Positions 43,886 to 56,700 of a DNA stretch of 64,000 nt are shown one piece after another. Where the stretch lies: positions 6,448,001 to 6,512,000 of the forward strand of contig NC_016132.3 in the NCBI RefSeq assembly GCF_000005505.3, in the 5' to 3' direction. This DNA is from Brachypodium distachyon (taxonomy: Eukaryota > Streptophyta > Magnoliopsida > Poales > Poaceae). Within the stretch, counting starts at the first letter, position 1; each line of letters begins with the position of its first letter. The notes below the pieces were generated by a model that was given only the letters and a program-made list of their open reading frames with translations, was not told the origin of the DNA and did no database searches. The translations under genes and the position numbers were made by a program.

Positions 43886-44204
43886 ACCAGCTCGATCGAC
43901 GTACCGGAATTTTAATTTCATGCATCGATCTGTGCATACGTACACGATCCTTGGGTCGCTCGTCGTTCTTGCCGCGGTCGAGCTTAAAATCAAGTTAAAG
44001 CATGTCCTGTAATACTTAGGAACGGAGTGATTACTGTACTATGAATACGGAGTAGTAGTTTACAGAAGAACAACGTACTGCGTGTTGAATCAATGAGAGG
44101 TATACTCACTCCGTCCCATATTAAATAACTCAAATTTGTTCAAATATGAATGTATCTATGCTTAAAAAATGCCTAGATATATGTAATAGAAAGTCACTTA
44201 ATAT

Positions 44205-45929
44205 TCATCGCGATGGACCCTCTTCATCACATCCTGCGCAAGGTGTCCTTGGACGGCATCCTCTCGCCTTTTCATGCGGCCAATGTTGGGGTGCGGGTCT
44301 CCCTTTACGCCGATGACGCGGGAATTTTCTCCTGCCTCCTGGAGGCGGACTTGCAAGCAATCCACCGTCTGATCATTCTGTTTGGAGATGCCTCCGGTAT
44401 GCGCACCAACCTCGACAAATCGGAGATCTTCCCTATCTGCTGTGACGAAGAACAGGCCGCTGCGGCCATGGCCGCCTTCCCGGCCGAGAGAGGGATTTTT
44501 CCTTGCACATACCTAGGCCTCCCTCTCAACCCGTCCAAGCTCAAGGGCTCGGCCTTCCAACCTCTGATCGACGAAGTCGGCTCTCACCTTGCGGGTTGGC
44601 GGGGGTCTCACTTCTCCCGGGCGGGCCGGGTGGTGCTGGCTAGATCCGTTCTCTCCGCGATGGTCACCTACCACCTCACGGCCTTCAAAATCCCTGCCGG
44701 AATCCTCCGCCAAATCAACAAACTCATTCGGGCCTTCATTTGGACGCGCTCTTGGCAACCAGGCCAACCTCCCTCCTCCTTCTCTTTGGTGAATTGGGCT
44801 ACAGTTTGCCAGCCCAGAGAGCTTGGTGGGCTCGGAATTCTTGATCTGGCCAGATTCGGTCGCCCCCTGCGCCTTCGCTGGCCTTGGCTATCTTGGGCTG
44901 ATCGAGCTCGCCCCTGGCAGGGGCTCCCTTCCCCCTGCAACCAGGACGACTTGTCGTTGTTCCGGGCTTCGACGGTGATCAGTATCGGGGCAGGGGAGAA
45001 GGCGCTTTTCTGGCACGATGCATGGTTGCCGGATGGCTCCTCTCTGAAGAATCGCTGGCCAAGCCTTTTTGCCATTGCTTCTAGGAAGAACCGCACGGTG
45101 CAAAAAGAGTTGTCCGGTAGAAACTAGGTGCGTGCCTTGCTCCGCATCAGCACCAACAAGCAGATCTCGGAGTTCGTTGGCCTTTGGGAATGTTTGCAAG
45201 ACATCCACCTCTCTGAGGAGTGCGACTCCATCTCCTGGAAATGGACTCCCTCTGCAGTCTACTCCGCTGCCTCCACTTACCGCGCTCAGTTCGTCGACTC
45301 GATTCCTCCTTTCGACTCAAAGAAAATTTGGAAGGCCGACGCGACGCCTAGCTGCAAGTTCTTTGCACGGACGGTGGTCCATTGCAAGATTCTCACGGCA
45401 GACAACTTGGCCATCCGAGGATGGCCCCACGACCCGGTCTGCAAGCTTTGCTGCAGCCATGCCGAGACAATCATCCACCTTTGCCGAGACTGCAGCTTGA
45501 CAAAGGAGGTTTGGCATTTTATTCAGTCTTGGAGCACGACCAGTGTGACGATTTCCTCAGCGACCGAAGACACTAATGCCCACTGGGAGAGCCTCCTGCA
45601 TGGCCTGCCTAAGAAAGAGAAGAGGACACTAAGCGGAAGACTTATCTCCACATGGTGGGGAGTCTGGAAGGAGCGCAACAGGAGGGTTTTCCACTCTAAG
45701 GCCTTGCCTGCCCTCGAAGTCGCTTACCTAGTTTGGGAGGAGGTGCAGAGTCACACCTATGCGAGCTCTATAGACCCGGGAGACTTGTAGTCAGTTTTTT
45801 CCTTGGCCTCTCTGGCCATGTCTTTTTCTCCTTTTTCTTTTTTCTCCTTGATCCCCCCGGGATTGAGCATTGGTATAGTTTTTCCCCTCTTTAATCGAAT
45901 GACGGAAGCGACCGTCTTTTCCTAAAAAA
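44205..45929 (+). mobile_element. 5'-truncated LINE retrotransposon
   Basis: The 1.7 kb element is flanked by the perfect 14-bp target-site duplication AAGTCACTTAATAT (44191-44204 and 45930-45943). It ends with TCGAATGACGGAAGCGACCG and a short poly(A). The 5' end starts within the reverse transcriptase domain, so ORF1, the endonuclease and the RT front are missing. Confidence 0.95.
44213..45790 (+). pseudogene. LINE ORF2 C-terminal part: RT palm, thumb and zf-RVT region, one internal stop
   Basis: The frame 44213-45127 and its continuation 45128-45790 are in phase, separated by a single TAG at 45125-45127. The first part has the RT catalytic motif YADDAGIF, then LDKSEIFP and TYLGLPLNPSKL, and continues through NWATVCQPRELGGLGILDLA. 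The second part carries the zf-RVT signature (WKADATPSCKFFARTVVHCKILTADNL, CKLCCSHAETIIHLCRDC). Without the N-terminal endonuclease and most of the RT it cannot be active. The low damage level suggests a recent insertion. Confidence 0.93.
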
Positions 45930-45959
45930 AAGTCACTTAATATGGAACGAAGGGAGTAC

Positions 45960-47670
45960 TTGTGTTGTATGTATGGGTTGGCAGCGTAGCAAATTCAGGT
46001 GGTAACTTTTGTAAATGTGGTTGTGGAGCTAGTATTGGAATGAGAAAAGGCAATTGGGGCATCCACACTTATTATTTAGAGGTATATTGATTCCACCTCT
46101 AAGTTGAGATCCATCGTATGTCTCTAACCTTATCACCAATTGTTGCAGTGGTTAGCCGCAATACGCCTATAAGATAGATCCCACATCTAAGTAAACAATG
46201 CATGCATCTCTCTCATAGCCTCTCTTCATTTTCATAGTTTGTTTATTGCTTAGAGGTTGCCTCTAAGTCAAGAGGTATTTCCCAACTCTATAGTTTAGAG
46301 GTAGCAGGACGTAGTGCTTAGGCGCGTCTATAGAGATGATATTTTTATGACCTGGGCAATTCTCGTTGTCGCTGGAAGCGAGATTTGGCTTGCTAATGTT
46401 GGCGCACGTGTATGAATTGATGTGACACGTACGATAAAATTCATCTTATGACAGGACTCGTACCAAATACGAGTCAGCATGTGGCGTCAAAGACGGAGCT
46501 GGCGTTCCAATAAAGCCTGGCCACATGGAAATATCAAATTTTCTTTTCTAAAAAAATGACAACCCTTGGTCTCTACATCGATAGATGCAGACAGCCACAC
46601 GGCAATATCAAGTACGAGATTATAATCTACGATCACAAGTAACGGATGTTTAGATACATGTTACGAAAATATAAGTGGTAGTGTCGACAAAGAAAAATCC
46701 ACAATCTCAATTGGATCGGATCAAAATAGAAACGTACTGCAACACATATCGACAGATAACGCAAAATGAACAAAGAATAAAATAAAAATGGACGGGTCAC
46801 GAAAAACGACCATAGCGGAGGAGGCAGAGCACGAGGCCTGTCTAGCCCTTCTAGCCCTTCTCCGTTTATTCAACGCCTAGCTTGAACTAAGGGGGAAGGA
46901 ACTACAAAACCAAATACGGAGTATTTTTGCAAGTCAATGTAAGCCAGGACAAGCTGGCAAGTGGCCGCGAGCGTTGAGATCCAAGCTCCAACGGCTCCCG
47001 CACATGGCCACATGGATATATGCCCGTGTTATAAATTTGAAACGAACTCCAGTTTTTTTAGTGGATTTAGTGCAGTAGAACCCACCCACTAAATTTTGGA
47101 AATGTGCCTATGGCATTGCATAATTATTGCAAAATAAGGCAGGTTGCGTGTACTAAGAAAGATATCAATATTTCCAGTTTTTGGAACTCAACGTTTACAT
47201 GTTTACATGTTGTACTGTTAGATTATCGTTATATGAGCGAGAAAATGCAACCGACAGGATAGTAAAAGAAAAAACGCACAGAAAAAAAGATTGAGTAACG
47301 AACAAACAAAATAAGTTGGCAATTAGCTGTAGTAGCACTGTATCTCATAAGGGTGCACAACAGCAGAACAGCTTCTTGGCTTGTTGCATGGTTTGCTTTT
47401 GAATCGGGAAAGATCCAAAATCACCCCTTATGATAAACATCCAAAGAGAAAATTTCAGAAGAGAACTATTTTTATTTTCGGAAGAAAACACTAAACTCAA
47501 ACCAGACAACTCCAGTCTGGCTTCCTCCATCTCCATTCTGTTCTACCAACAACAAGCGACGCCATCACCTCCCTGTCCTTCTCCTCCAGTTCTCCTTCTC
47601 CCAAGCTCCCCGCGGAATCCAAATCCTCGTGAAATCTCTAGCGCCGCCGAGCTTCCTCGGGTATAGTCGG
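45960..47670. other. Intergenic spacer, no gene seen
   Basis: Between 46030 and 46330 the phrase CTCTA-A-GT / TTTAGAGGTA recurs in both orientations, suggesting a decayed inverted-repeat element. The remainder is AT-rich. The last ~150 bp before 47671 is C-rich and is probably the 5'UTR of the next gene. Confidence 0.4.
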
Positions 47671-48270
47671 ATGCTCCCGGCCTCGCACCCGCTGCTCTAC
47701 GCCTGCGCCTTCCGCGACAGCGCCCTCGTCGCCGAGCTCGCGCACGAGCACGACCCGGCCACCGCGGGCGCCGGCAGCACCGACGACCTGCCGGCGCTCG
47801 CCGCCTCCCTAGCCTCTGCAGCGCCTCCGCACCACCGGTACGTCACCCATTCCGCCGCGGGGCGCGCGCACGCTCTGCTCCTCGCGCCGCCACTCGTGCT
47901 CGCGGCGGTCTCGCTCGCGCCGCAGCTCCCGGCGTCCCACCTGCTGCTCTTCCTCCGACGCCTGCGATGCCTCCCCGAGCACAGGATGCGCGACGAGATG
48001 GCGCGGCTGGCGCTCCGTCTGCCGTTCCTCGACGATGAGGCGCTCGCGCGCGAGGCCGCCGATGTCGCCGCCGCCGAGGCCGAGGCGGAGGAGGCGGCGC
48101 GGAGGGAGGGTGAGCTCGCTCGTGGGACGCCCAAGCGGGAGCGTGGCGGCGCCGGGCGGGCGTGGAGGCGCCAGCTCTGGTTGATCATCCTCGCGGATCT
48201 CGTGCTCCTCGGTGTACTCTTCGGCGCCTGGCTCGCAGTTTGCAGGGGTTTCAGCTGCATTGGCCGGTAA
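47671..48270 (+). CDS. Small Ala-rich protein with one C-terminal membrane segment, function unknown
   Basis: An intronless frame from ATG 47671 encodes 199 residues (MLPASHPLLYACAFRDSALV...); the frame opens slightly earlier but without an ATG. The coding DNA is extremely GC-rich, with strong third-position G/C as in real grass genes. Residues ~1-125 are helix-forming and Ala/Leu-rich, with SHLLLFLRRLRCLPEHRMRDEMARLALRLPFLDDEALAREAADVA as a distinctive block. A charged Ala/Glu helix and a basic KRERGG...WRRQ stretch follow. One hydrophobic segment (LWLIILADLVLLGVLFGAWLAV, ~172-193) ends just before a short Cys-containing tail. This predicts a tail-anchored membrane protein. I do not recognise a named family. 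Confidence 0.75.
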   Translation: MLPASHPLLYACAFRDSALVAELAHEHDPATAGAGSTDDLPALAASLASAAPPHHRYVTHSAAGRAHALLLAPPLVLAAVSLAPQLPASHLLLFLRRLRCLPEHRMRDEMARLALRLPFLDDEALAREAADVAAAEAEAEEAARREGELARGTPKRERGGAGRAWRRQLWLIILADLVLLGVLFGAWLAVCRGFSCIGR

Positions 48271-48401
48271 ATAGCTAAAAAAAAGGTATAAAACAACTTC
48301 ACTACTTCACATCATTTATTTCTCTCGATTTATTGCTCTCATTGTGGAGACTCCGTGTGGAGCCGTGGTTTGGATTGGAGACTGGAGAGTAATAAAAACA
48401 C

Positions 48402-48415
48402 CCCTGCAAAAAAAA
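48402..48415 (+). mobile_element. Micro-retroposon (14-nt insert)
   Basis: CCCTGC plus eight A residues sits between two perfect copies of AGTAATAAAAACAC (48388-48401 and 48416-48429). This is consistent with target-primed insertion of little more than a poly(A) tail. Confidence 0.6.
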
Positions 48416-48429
48416 AGTAATAAAAACAC

Positions 48430-49846
48430 AGTGAATTAGTATGAAGAAACAAGCTTGTGAGTTGGAGCCAAAGAATGGCCTGACTCTGTTTTACTAAAGG
48501 TAGAGGCCGAGTATGTGTTGGGTGGGTTCTGAATTCATCAAGTTTGTGCCAGTTGCGTTGGAGGATCAGGCGCAGTTGCGGACGTTGTGAGTTGGCTGTA
48601 AGGATGACACTAAGATGGGCAACACACCATAGGCAGTGGACATAGAGCCGAGCGGTGATTTTACCATTTGCTCTCTGAACCATTCCCTTGCAGTATCCAG
48701 TAGCTGGAAAATCATTCCCTGCTTTGAATTGTGTTGCACACAAATATACAAATTGGTCCTATCTTTTCCCTTCAGCAGTTTGTGTTTCCTGAAAACTTAG
48801 AGACCATGCTCAAAGTTGTCAGGGTTGGGCTCTTAGGTACGTTCATTCTTTATTTGACTGGATAGGATGTAGGATTCTGCAAGAATTCAAAAGTTAGATA
48901 TTATTATGTATAAAATCAATTATATATTGAGATATTTATCTTTATTGTTTCTAAATTATTTCCAATTAAATGTTTTGTACAGGTTTACGTAGTTAAATTT
49001 TGGTATTAAACTTGTTTAATTTACGTTACCCACGTAGGCATCTAATATTCTAATATAACATCGACATCACCTGTTTAACTTAAACCAAATATTTGACAAG
49101 AACAAAATAAATAATTTAAGGAGGTTAGAGAGCTAACAAAATTTAAAACTTAAATCAATATTAGTAGGTTTTCTACTCAACTTTATATGGATGAGTAGGA
49201 TCATGATCCTTAAGGATCCTCTGATGTATAGAGATTCTATACAATCCTGATCCAGATTGTGTAAGCTTGTTGGACCATCAGATCCTATAATCGGTATAGC
49301 AATCCTGGTAAATATGTCTGTGTTCTTCTTGCACAAGCGCTTTGGGTGAAGTAGAACACAGGAAGGATGAGTGTTTCTATCTTGCAGTTATTCTGTTGTC
49401 ATCATCAGCAAATATGATGATCACTTGTGGAGGAATGTTCTCTCAACATTCACCATCCATTATCTGGTTTTTGTGATGAAGAAATTCTCCACACTATTGT
49501 ACAACTGTCAAGATCTCAGCTTTTGGTAGCAGGTCTAGCAAAAAAGGAGTTGAGTGATGAGGTTAGAGCTAGCTGCAGAGCGCATGATTGCTATGTTGAA
49601 TCAGCTGTAAGAGCTACTGTTAAGGCGAAAGTGAAAACTACCCTCATAGTATCAGGTCTTCTGAGATATGGATGGAATGTTAGATTACAAGTAGTATGGA
49701 CACACTGGCAAATATCATGATATGGTGTTTCAGTTTTTTATTTAAATATGTTGATAGTTGTTCTGTTGACTTGATTATTCTTGTTCAGACTAATACTTGT
49801 TCTATTGAGTGGTGATTCTATTGCTTGCATTTAGGGCATGCTTTGT
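48430..49846. other. 3' flank of the small membrane-protein gene and spacer
   Basis: The first ~350 bp may be 3'UTR. The 48840-49340 part is AT-rich. A 97-codon plus-strand frame at 49427-49720 has no domain I recognise. No gene is called. Confidence 0.35.
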
Positions 49847-49847
49847 T

Positions 49848-49900
49848 TTTTTAGGGAAGGACAGCTCCGTTCATTGACAGAAACAGAGTTTACATAGTAA
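49848..49900 (-). mobile_element. Micro-retroposon, minus strand (53-nt insert)
   Basis: The insert starts with poly-T and contains AGGGAAGGACAGCTCCGTTC. It is bracketed by perfect 16-bp copies of TAGGGCATGCTTTGTT (49832-49847 and 49901-49916). Confidence 0.8.
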
Positions 49901-50361
49901 TAGGGCATGCTTTGTTGGTAGCCATACTTTGCGTTAGATATGGCTACTGTTTATAGCTGCACAAATGTGGCATGCACACTCTCTTACCACTCTTGCCCGC
50001 CTGTCATAGGCTCTTATTTATCAGGCTTTGCCAAAATCGTGGTGTTTGATTTCTTCGACACACATTAGTCAACAAGCGCGGTAAAGGGTTGATACTGAAC
50101 CAAATAGAGGCATCGATTAAAAAACTTGTTCTTTTCTTGAATGTATGTGTCAACGAACACTAATGTCTTTTTCCTAATTCTTCCCTCCCCAACAACCGCT
50201 GCGCACCCATCCAGTTTTGTTCCTCCTCGTCGGGCACCTGGGCACTGGTTTGGGTAGTTTAGAGTCTGCTAGGGCGCTCGGTGTTGGAAAAGAGATCGGG
50301 TGTGACTCCATCACTCATCACAAACTCCCATTTATAAAATAGTAAAAAATGCAAAGATATA

Positions 50362-50711
50362 CTCCCTCCATCCCAATTTAAATGCTGTTTTAGGTTTTTT
50401 ATTTTTTCCCAGATTAAATGTCGTATTAGCGCTAATTAAGGTAGCTCCGTGCGTCGTCGTTTCAATTCTCACGTGGCCTGTAGTAATTATATCGTTCGAT
50501 GCACTGGCCATTTAATGCCCACGCATGCACTGGCCCAGGGAGAAAAAGTGCTCTGGCGCTAGGCCGCGTGGACTCGTCGTTCGCCACAGCATGGAAGCCG
50601 GTGCGTTTCAGCACGCGGAATCAACGCTGCATTCCGCCAGATTTATACGCGCGCAGTGAGTCTTGGTATCCGGGAAAATTCTAAAACAACATATAAATTT
50701 GGACGGACGTT
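50362..50711. mobile_element. MITE-like element related to 3758-4226
   Basis: The left end CTCCCTCCATCCCAATTTAA...GTTTTAGGTTTT is mirrored on the right by CTAAAACAACATATAAATTT and GGACGGACG. TA flanks the element. The interior is GC-rich and shares the gist of the larger copy but not its tandem duplication. Confidence 0.65.
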
Positions 50712-50714
50712 GTA

Positions 50715-53700
50715 CATAGGTTATCATTTCCATTTTGCGCCTAGAGGGCCAACACTTTGGGTGCTATGGTACTACTTATTTGCTTGGAAATGAAAGAAAT
50801 GGCAAGCCAACTAATGTGATCAACAAAGATACAACGGTTGTAACACCAAAGCACTGTAAGCAGTCCCCAAAGGTAGCATAAGATGCTTGATCTGATCAGC
50901 CCAAATGTTTAAGAAGCACCATAGTAATTTGGTTGGAACTCTTTTGTAGTCATCATTTTGCTGCAGGGTAGTCTTTACTTTTGAAATAGCATAACATAGA
51001 ATCTTCTGGTTTCCATATATTCTCCTGTCGTCATTCTCAAGCTTGTTTTCATCTAGTTCGCAGTTTAGTTATGCAGGTACTATTTGTTGATGGTTGATCC
51101 AAGTTGTCCTTTGTAAGAGGACGCAAGGGAGAATTTTGTGCAATAGCTATTTAGTATTTAGTATTAGCACTTAAAATCAGAACTGGCTACAGATAAAAAT
51201 CTATACTGTGCGTACTATCTAATAATTTGAACATCTCATGTACAGAGCTTATTATGTTAGTCAACTTTATTTAAATCATGTCTTGTCATGGTTTGTACCG
51301 CAGACAAATCAAAACTATACCTGATATGTCTTGTAGCATGTAAAGATCACAAACAACTTTTCCGTAAGAATAAGGTCACTCTTTGATATGCATATCAAAT
51401 TTACGTATCTATGTTGGAACGGTTGCAAAAATGACACTAGAAGTTTCTGGGTAAGGAGATCAGTCATTACCATGGCCTATGCGTGAGGGACTGCATTCAA
51501 TTTGGACTGTCCTGCCAAGTAATCAATTGTTTCTAAGCTCGGGCCCAATTTCCCCCAACAAATATGACGTGAACTAGTAGATTTGTTTCTCGCATATGCT
51601 ACGCTTGTCCTCGTGTGTCATCTCTCCGGACTGACAATAGTGCTCATTTGATTCCTGTCTACTATGATAACTGAAAAGTAGAGTCACTCAAACATGGCTG
51701 TTGAAAGTCCACCTTGTACATTTGCAGTGTTACCTATGCTGAATAGGAAATAATCGACGCAGCAACAGTTTGTTGCTTTTTAAATTTTGTAGCTGTACGT
51801 TAATATGTTAGATGCTTGACCTAGGGGGATGGGATAAGGTGTTGATTTATTTTTTGACTGCTCTGTATCACTATGCGCTTGAAATTCAATACATCCAGCA
51901 TGTATCTGTCAAAGCCGTGTTCAACATTGAGCAGTGAGCACGCAGGTTTTGTGAACTGTTGCCGCAACCCAAAATTAGATGATTTGACTAATTAAAAGAG
52001 TATTCCTCACCTTGTGTCTCAGTTGTTGATAATCTTCATGCACTGAAAGATCGAAAGTCATATTGGGTTAGGTTTAATTTGGTTGAGGCCAGATTTGATC
52101 TGTGGTGTAGATAAGGAGCTTGTTCTCTTGTGTTTTTGCTTGTGCCTCTGTTCTTTCAATTTGGTCGTAGTCTACATCTTTGTACATATCCTTCCATAAC
52201 AGTGCTTGTGAGCATGCAAAATTGTCAAGTCTTCATTGCACGGTGTTTTGTTTTTCTCCTGGCATTTCCTTAATATTGAATTTATTTTTCAACTGGCAAA
52301 GGCCGAATGCTGCCAGATTTCCACTCTCTGCATTTAATCTCTTTTCTACCATGCTCCAGTGTGGCCAGAAATATGACTTTTACGAGATAACGATAAGTTA
52401 TCATTTGATTAATGCGGCTCTTTAGAAAAGTGAGACTAGAAAGCAAATGATTTTGGATTTAAGAAAATCTTTGAATGGGTGGTCTTAAGCAGTTTAAAAG
52501 GGGGACCTTGTTAAGTTGAATTTTCCTGTTGTACCGTAATTTCTTATCTTCCTTTTTTTTCCTCTGTAGGGTGCACAAAGTTCAGGTGAAAATATGGAGG
52601 TTATTTACAGAGTTGTTTCTCCTAATGCATGATGCGATGAAAACTGATGGTGATACCATTATAACAGTCACCATCTGCCAAGATTTGCAAAGCAAAGGGA
52701 ATGCACTCAGCACCCACAGTTACCTCTGTTGTATGAAACACCTCTGAAAAGCGAATCCCAATGGCCCTTCTAGACTTCTTAAGTTTGAGTTTCTTGGTTT
52801 GGCTGAGGACATCTGTACACCTGGTGTAATTTTTTTGTTCATTTTCCTATACAAAGCAAACGTTCCCTTTTTTGCCGCATTGGTCTGTTTTTCTCTATTC
52901 TGGCAAGGACAGACTGATACATCTGAATCGTACTGCGTCAACTGTGGCAGCCCTCTTGATTTACTCTGCTTTGTTGCAAGTGCTCTATGGTCATGTAATT
53001 TCTTGCATCTTCACCTTGGAGCTTGGGTGAGTCAAATTCCCTTTGTTTTCAAGAACACTGTACCATATGCTGAAGGCCAACTCTCTCCATCCGTATCACT
53101 ACTGATGCTACTTGAATGCCACATTAAGCTACTCTGCCACGGCTTTTGCACATTACCGATCCTTGGAATAGACCATTATCTTTCAAAGTGCGCTGTCAAT
53201 ACTATGTTATATTCAAAGAAGCAAGTAAAAGACTAAAGGCTTTGTGCTTCAATACCGCACTTCCAATGGGAAATCATACGATATTGACGTTCGAAGAAAA
53301 AGCCATGGTTCGATAGAAACTTGAAGTGGATATCATCAAATAAGCCTGAACGAATGGTATCAATTTCTGCTTTTCTATACTGAATCTGCTTTGGTATCTC
53401 TTTCTTCCTTCCCTTCGGTAAAACCAAGCAGTGACTAGTGTAACTGCCGGTAACCTGAAAATGAGAGGCTGTTCCTTCGTAGAGCCGAAAAGCTGCTCTT
53501 TGTAAGTTGTAACTGTCTTGCCTCTTGCACCTGGTTATCTGAGACGACCACCCTTTCCATGAAATTAACACTTTGCTTTTGACTTCCAGAGTTCAGCGTT
53601 GGGTTTGCAGACCAAACCGTTCCAATTTTATCAGAACAACTGTATCTGTATCCTCCGGCTGGATACTCAGCTGAAACTCTTCACTTCTGCAGACCAAATT

Positions 53701-56700
53701 TATTGCAGAATTCGCAGGTGTCATTGACAAGTCCACGGCATGGCACCCTGCTGGTAAGGCCACGAACAAATGCAATCATGAATTCATGATCCCTCCAAAG
53801 CTCGGGAGAACACAAACGGCAACGCCGGTGGCCGCTTTACGCCGGTCAGTTCGCAGTGTCATTTCAGATGTCCGAACTAGCTCGGCAAGCGCACATTGCA
53901 CTTCAAATCAGAACCCAGGGGGAGAAGAAAAGAAAGAAAGACCAGCGTCATTTCTGTGCTTGGTTTCCCATCAGGTCAGTTCTCGCACCTAACGCTGGAG
54001 GTGCACATGCTGCAGGCACAATTCCATCCCCAGGCTTGCATTCAGTTCCAGATCCCAGATTGAATTCATGCTCAATTGCTCATGCACATGCAGGAACAGT
54101 GTTCCCCTCAGTGGCTATAAGATCGATTAGCGGCTAGGATAGGCTAGGTGCCGGATTCAGTAAGGCAGCCCCTGTGCCGTCGCCGATGATGATCTCCTGT
54201 GCGGTGGTAGGAAGGAAAATGAGGCATCAGCAGGAGCTGGTTGCACTGAAAGATCTCCAGACGCTTAACTATTTTCATTTGTTTGTATATATGTCCATAG
54301 CAGCCATAGATTAAGACTTTGGAGTTGGAGGGACCAAGTGTCAATGTGTGGTGAGTTTGTGCAGGGAGTGTTGGATCCAACATTGAGATTCCTAGCAATT
54401 AACATTCAGTTTTGTGCAATTTTTCCAGCATCCAATGGGTTGCTCCATGCTTATCAGCATCCACTGCATGCAGGGGGTCTACTGATGATAAACGAGCTCA
54501 GAACACAGCCATTAGGAACCAAAACATAGAATACATTAGAAGAAACAGGGTGGAAGGCGCGAAGAAAAGGGGTCACCTGCTTTATTCTGGCGAGCAAAAA
54601 ATGATGTTTTGGAATGAAATATAGGAAAGGAACCCACTGTGCGCCGACAAGTGGAACGATATCAAAAGCCCTAAGCCATCCTTTAGTGGTCAGAGATGCA
54701 AATGCCTCAATTCCATAGAGAGCCTAACCTAAGCTTATTTCATGCTTCTTCTTTTCCCTCTTTAATTATATTTTCAAGTCCCCTCCACTAGCCAGCCCTT
54801 TAGGCCAATATAATTATCTTGTACCACGCCAAACACTTTGCTTAATGCTCACATGTATGCATCACTGATGAAGAAGCATCCCAAAATCAGAGCTCATCGG
54901 ATTGGAGAATCGATCGATAGTATGAACGCTTGGCATGTTATTCTGTCGGAATAGCGAGAAGGGATTAGTTTAGTGACAGTTGGGAGTAAGTGCATGCTGC
55001 TTTGAATCAAGAATGTGATCTTTGTTATGATAACCATATGAGATATGCAGTCTAAGATGTAGGGGGACAGATTAGGAGGAACTAGGAAGCATCATGGAAA
55101 ATTTACGGTGGATCAGAGCGATGCCGAAAATGTTTTCTGTTTTTCCAAGTGGAGCTTGATTGGCATAGGAAATATGGTCAAGATTTGTAGAACAAGTTGC
55201 AGGGCATATTCTTTTGCCAATCCTATAGGAGCTTCCTTCGCTCTTAGGCACATTTGTTAATTTATTGCCTGTCAATTCATGGCTTAGAAGAAGCCATTAG
55301 GCTATCTAGAGCACGCTTTGCCTAAAAGCTGAGAAAAGTAGATAACACTGACATCTTTCCTGCCAAGACTTGAAGTCAATCTAACTCATAGATGCCAAAA
55401 AAGTCACTAACTAGTACTTTAGCTGTATAAGCTTTCCTGTACATAGTGGTCTTGTCTGAAGCATACTTGTACATGCAGTTGGTGAGAAATTACATCCATC
55501 TTGCACAACTCTACTCAATATTGTATTTTTTTCTCTAAAATGTAAATTTCACCTATATATTCTGACGTGAAAGAACAGACAGTGAAGTCCTATATATTCT
55601 ACAGTTTTGCTCTACTTCGGAAAGACCAATGCCACCGTGACTCTGCAGTGAGATGTACATCTTTGAACTACTTGTAACTTGTAAGCAATGAGATCTGAGC
55701 CATCCTTGTTCCTGACAAAATAATCGTTTTGTGTTTGTTAGTCAATCTCGCCGCATTTTTCTTATCACAAAAGAAATTAATCTGAAACCATCTTTGTTCC
55801 CTAATGCCGATGCATTGATATCTTCAAGTACCATATATATGTGGTAACTGAACTGTTCCATTTAATTCAGCTAACGTCAGTGTCATAGGTTAGTTAGCAT
55901 AGTTCACAGCACTTCAACTAAACAACCATTATGGTGTCTATAAACTAACAACATTCAGATCAGATTAAACATGGGGGACCAAGACATTGCCAGATACAAG
56001 GCCGGAATATTCATGTGTAATCCCTCAGCTAACGACGATTCGAGCAGCATAAGGACATCTGTTATTATTTGTTAATCACCAAGTGGGAATGTTTAGTTTG
56101 CTGGAACCCTTCTTGGGATTATTGTGGTGCTATTTCTGTTTGTGGACCTTGAATATATTGGCTCTCTGCTGTCTTGTGGTTTTCCCAGCACATGAATGAT
56201 TGGGTTTTTCCAACAGCTAATCATGATGGAATTACAGATAAACTTCCTCGATCAATTAAGTATATTCCTCTAATCTTCTCCATGTGAGCGACAAAGATCC
56301 CTAGGGTATCTCGGACCGATTCTAACAGTTTTTTTTTTAAATATTGATGTATAGCTCTTATGTATGTTTCCTGTGGCGCGACGCTTCCATGGTATGGGGC
56401 AAATGCTATGTACTCCATATTAATGATTGTTTCCTAGGAAGGTGATATGTTTGTTAGGAAAAGAGATATATTGCCTACATATATGTCATATTGACATGCC
56501 AGAGATGATCAAAACAAGAAGCAAAAGACACTGGGAAAAAAATATGAGCAAATTTTGTTCTGATGAGGGTCGTTTTTTTGGAGGCATCGGTGTTTACTTC
56601 ATACTTCAAATTTGAATCAACTACTCCCTCCTTCCCAAAATAACTGGCATGGATTTGTAAAATCGTTTATATATAGGCCATGAGCGGAATTTACACGATT

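Larger units (their letters stand above)
44105..45956. mobile_element. Stowaway MITE split by a nested LINE
   Basis: The left half (44105-44204, CTCACTCCGTCCCATATTAA...) and the right half (45930-45956, ...TTAATATGGAACGAAGGGAG) form one MITE flanked by TA (44103-44104 and 45957-45958). The halves are separated by a LINE with a 14-bp target duplication inside the MITE. Confidence 0.93.

Noticed and set aside
42925..43993. Antisense ORFs (316 and 334 codons) across the glutaredoxin-like gene
   Set aside because: Open only because of high GC; the Ser/Pro/Arg/Ala composition is typical of a shadow frame.
47629..47670. Earlier start for the small membrane protein
   Set aside because: The codon at 47629 is GTG, not ATG; the first in-frame ATG is 47671.
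52799..53236. 145-codon ORF as a protein gene
   Set aside because: No recognisable domain, low-complexity Phe/Leu/Cys composition, no GC or codon contrast with its surroundings and no supporting splice pattern.
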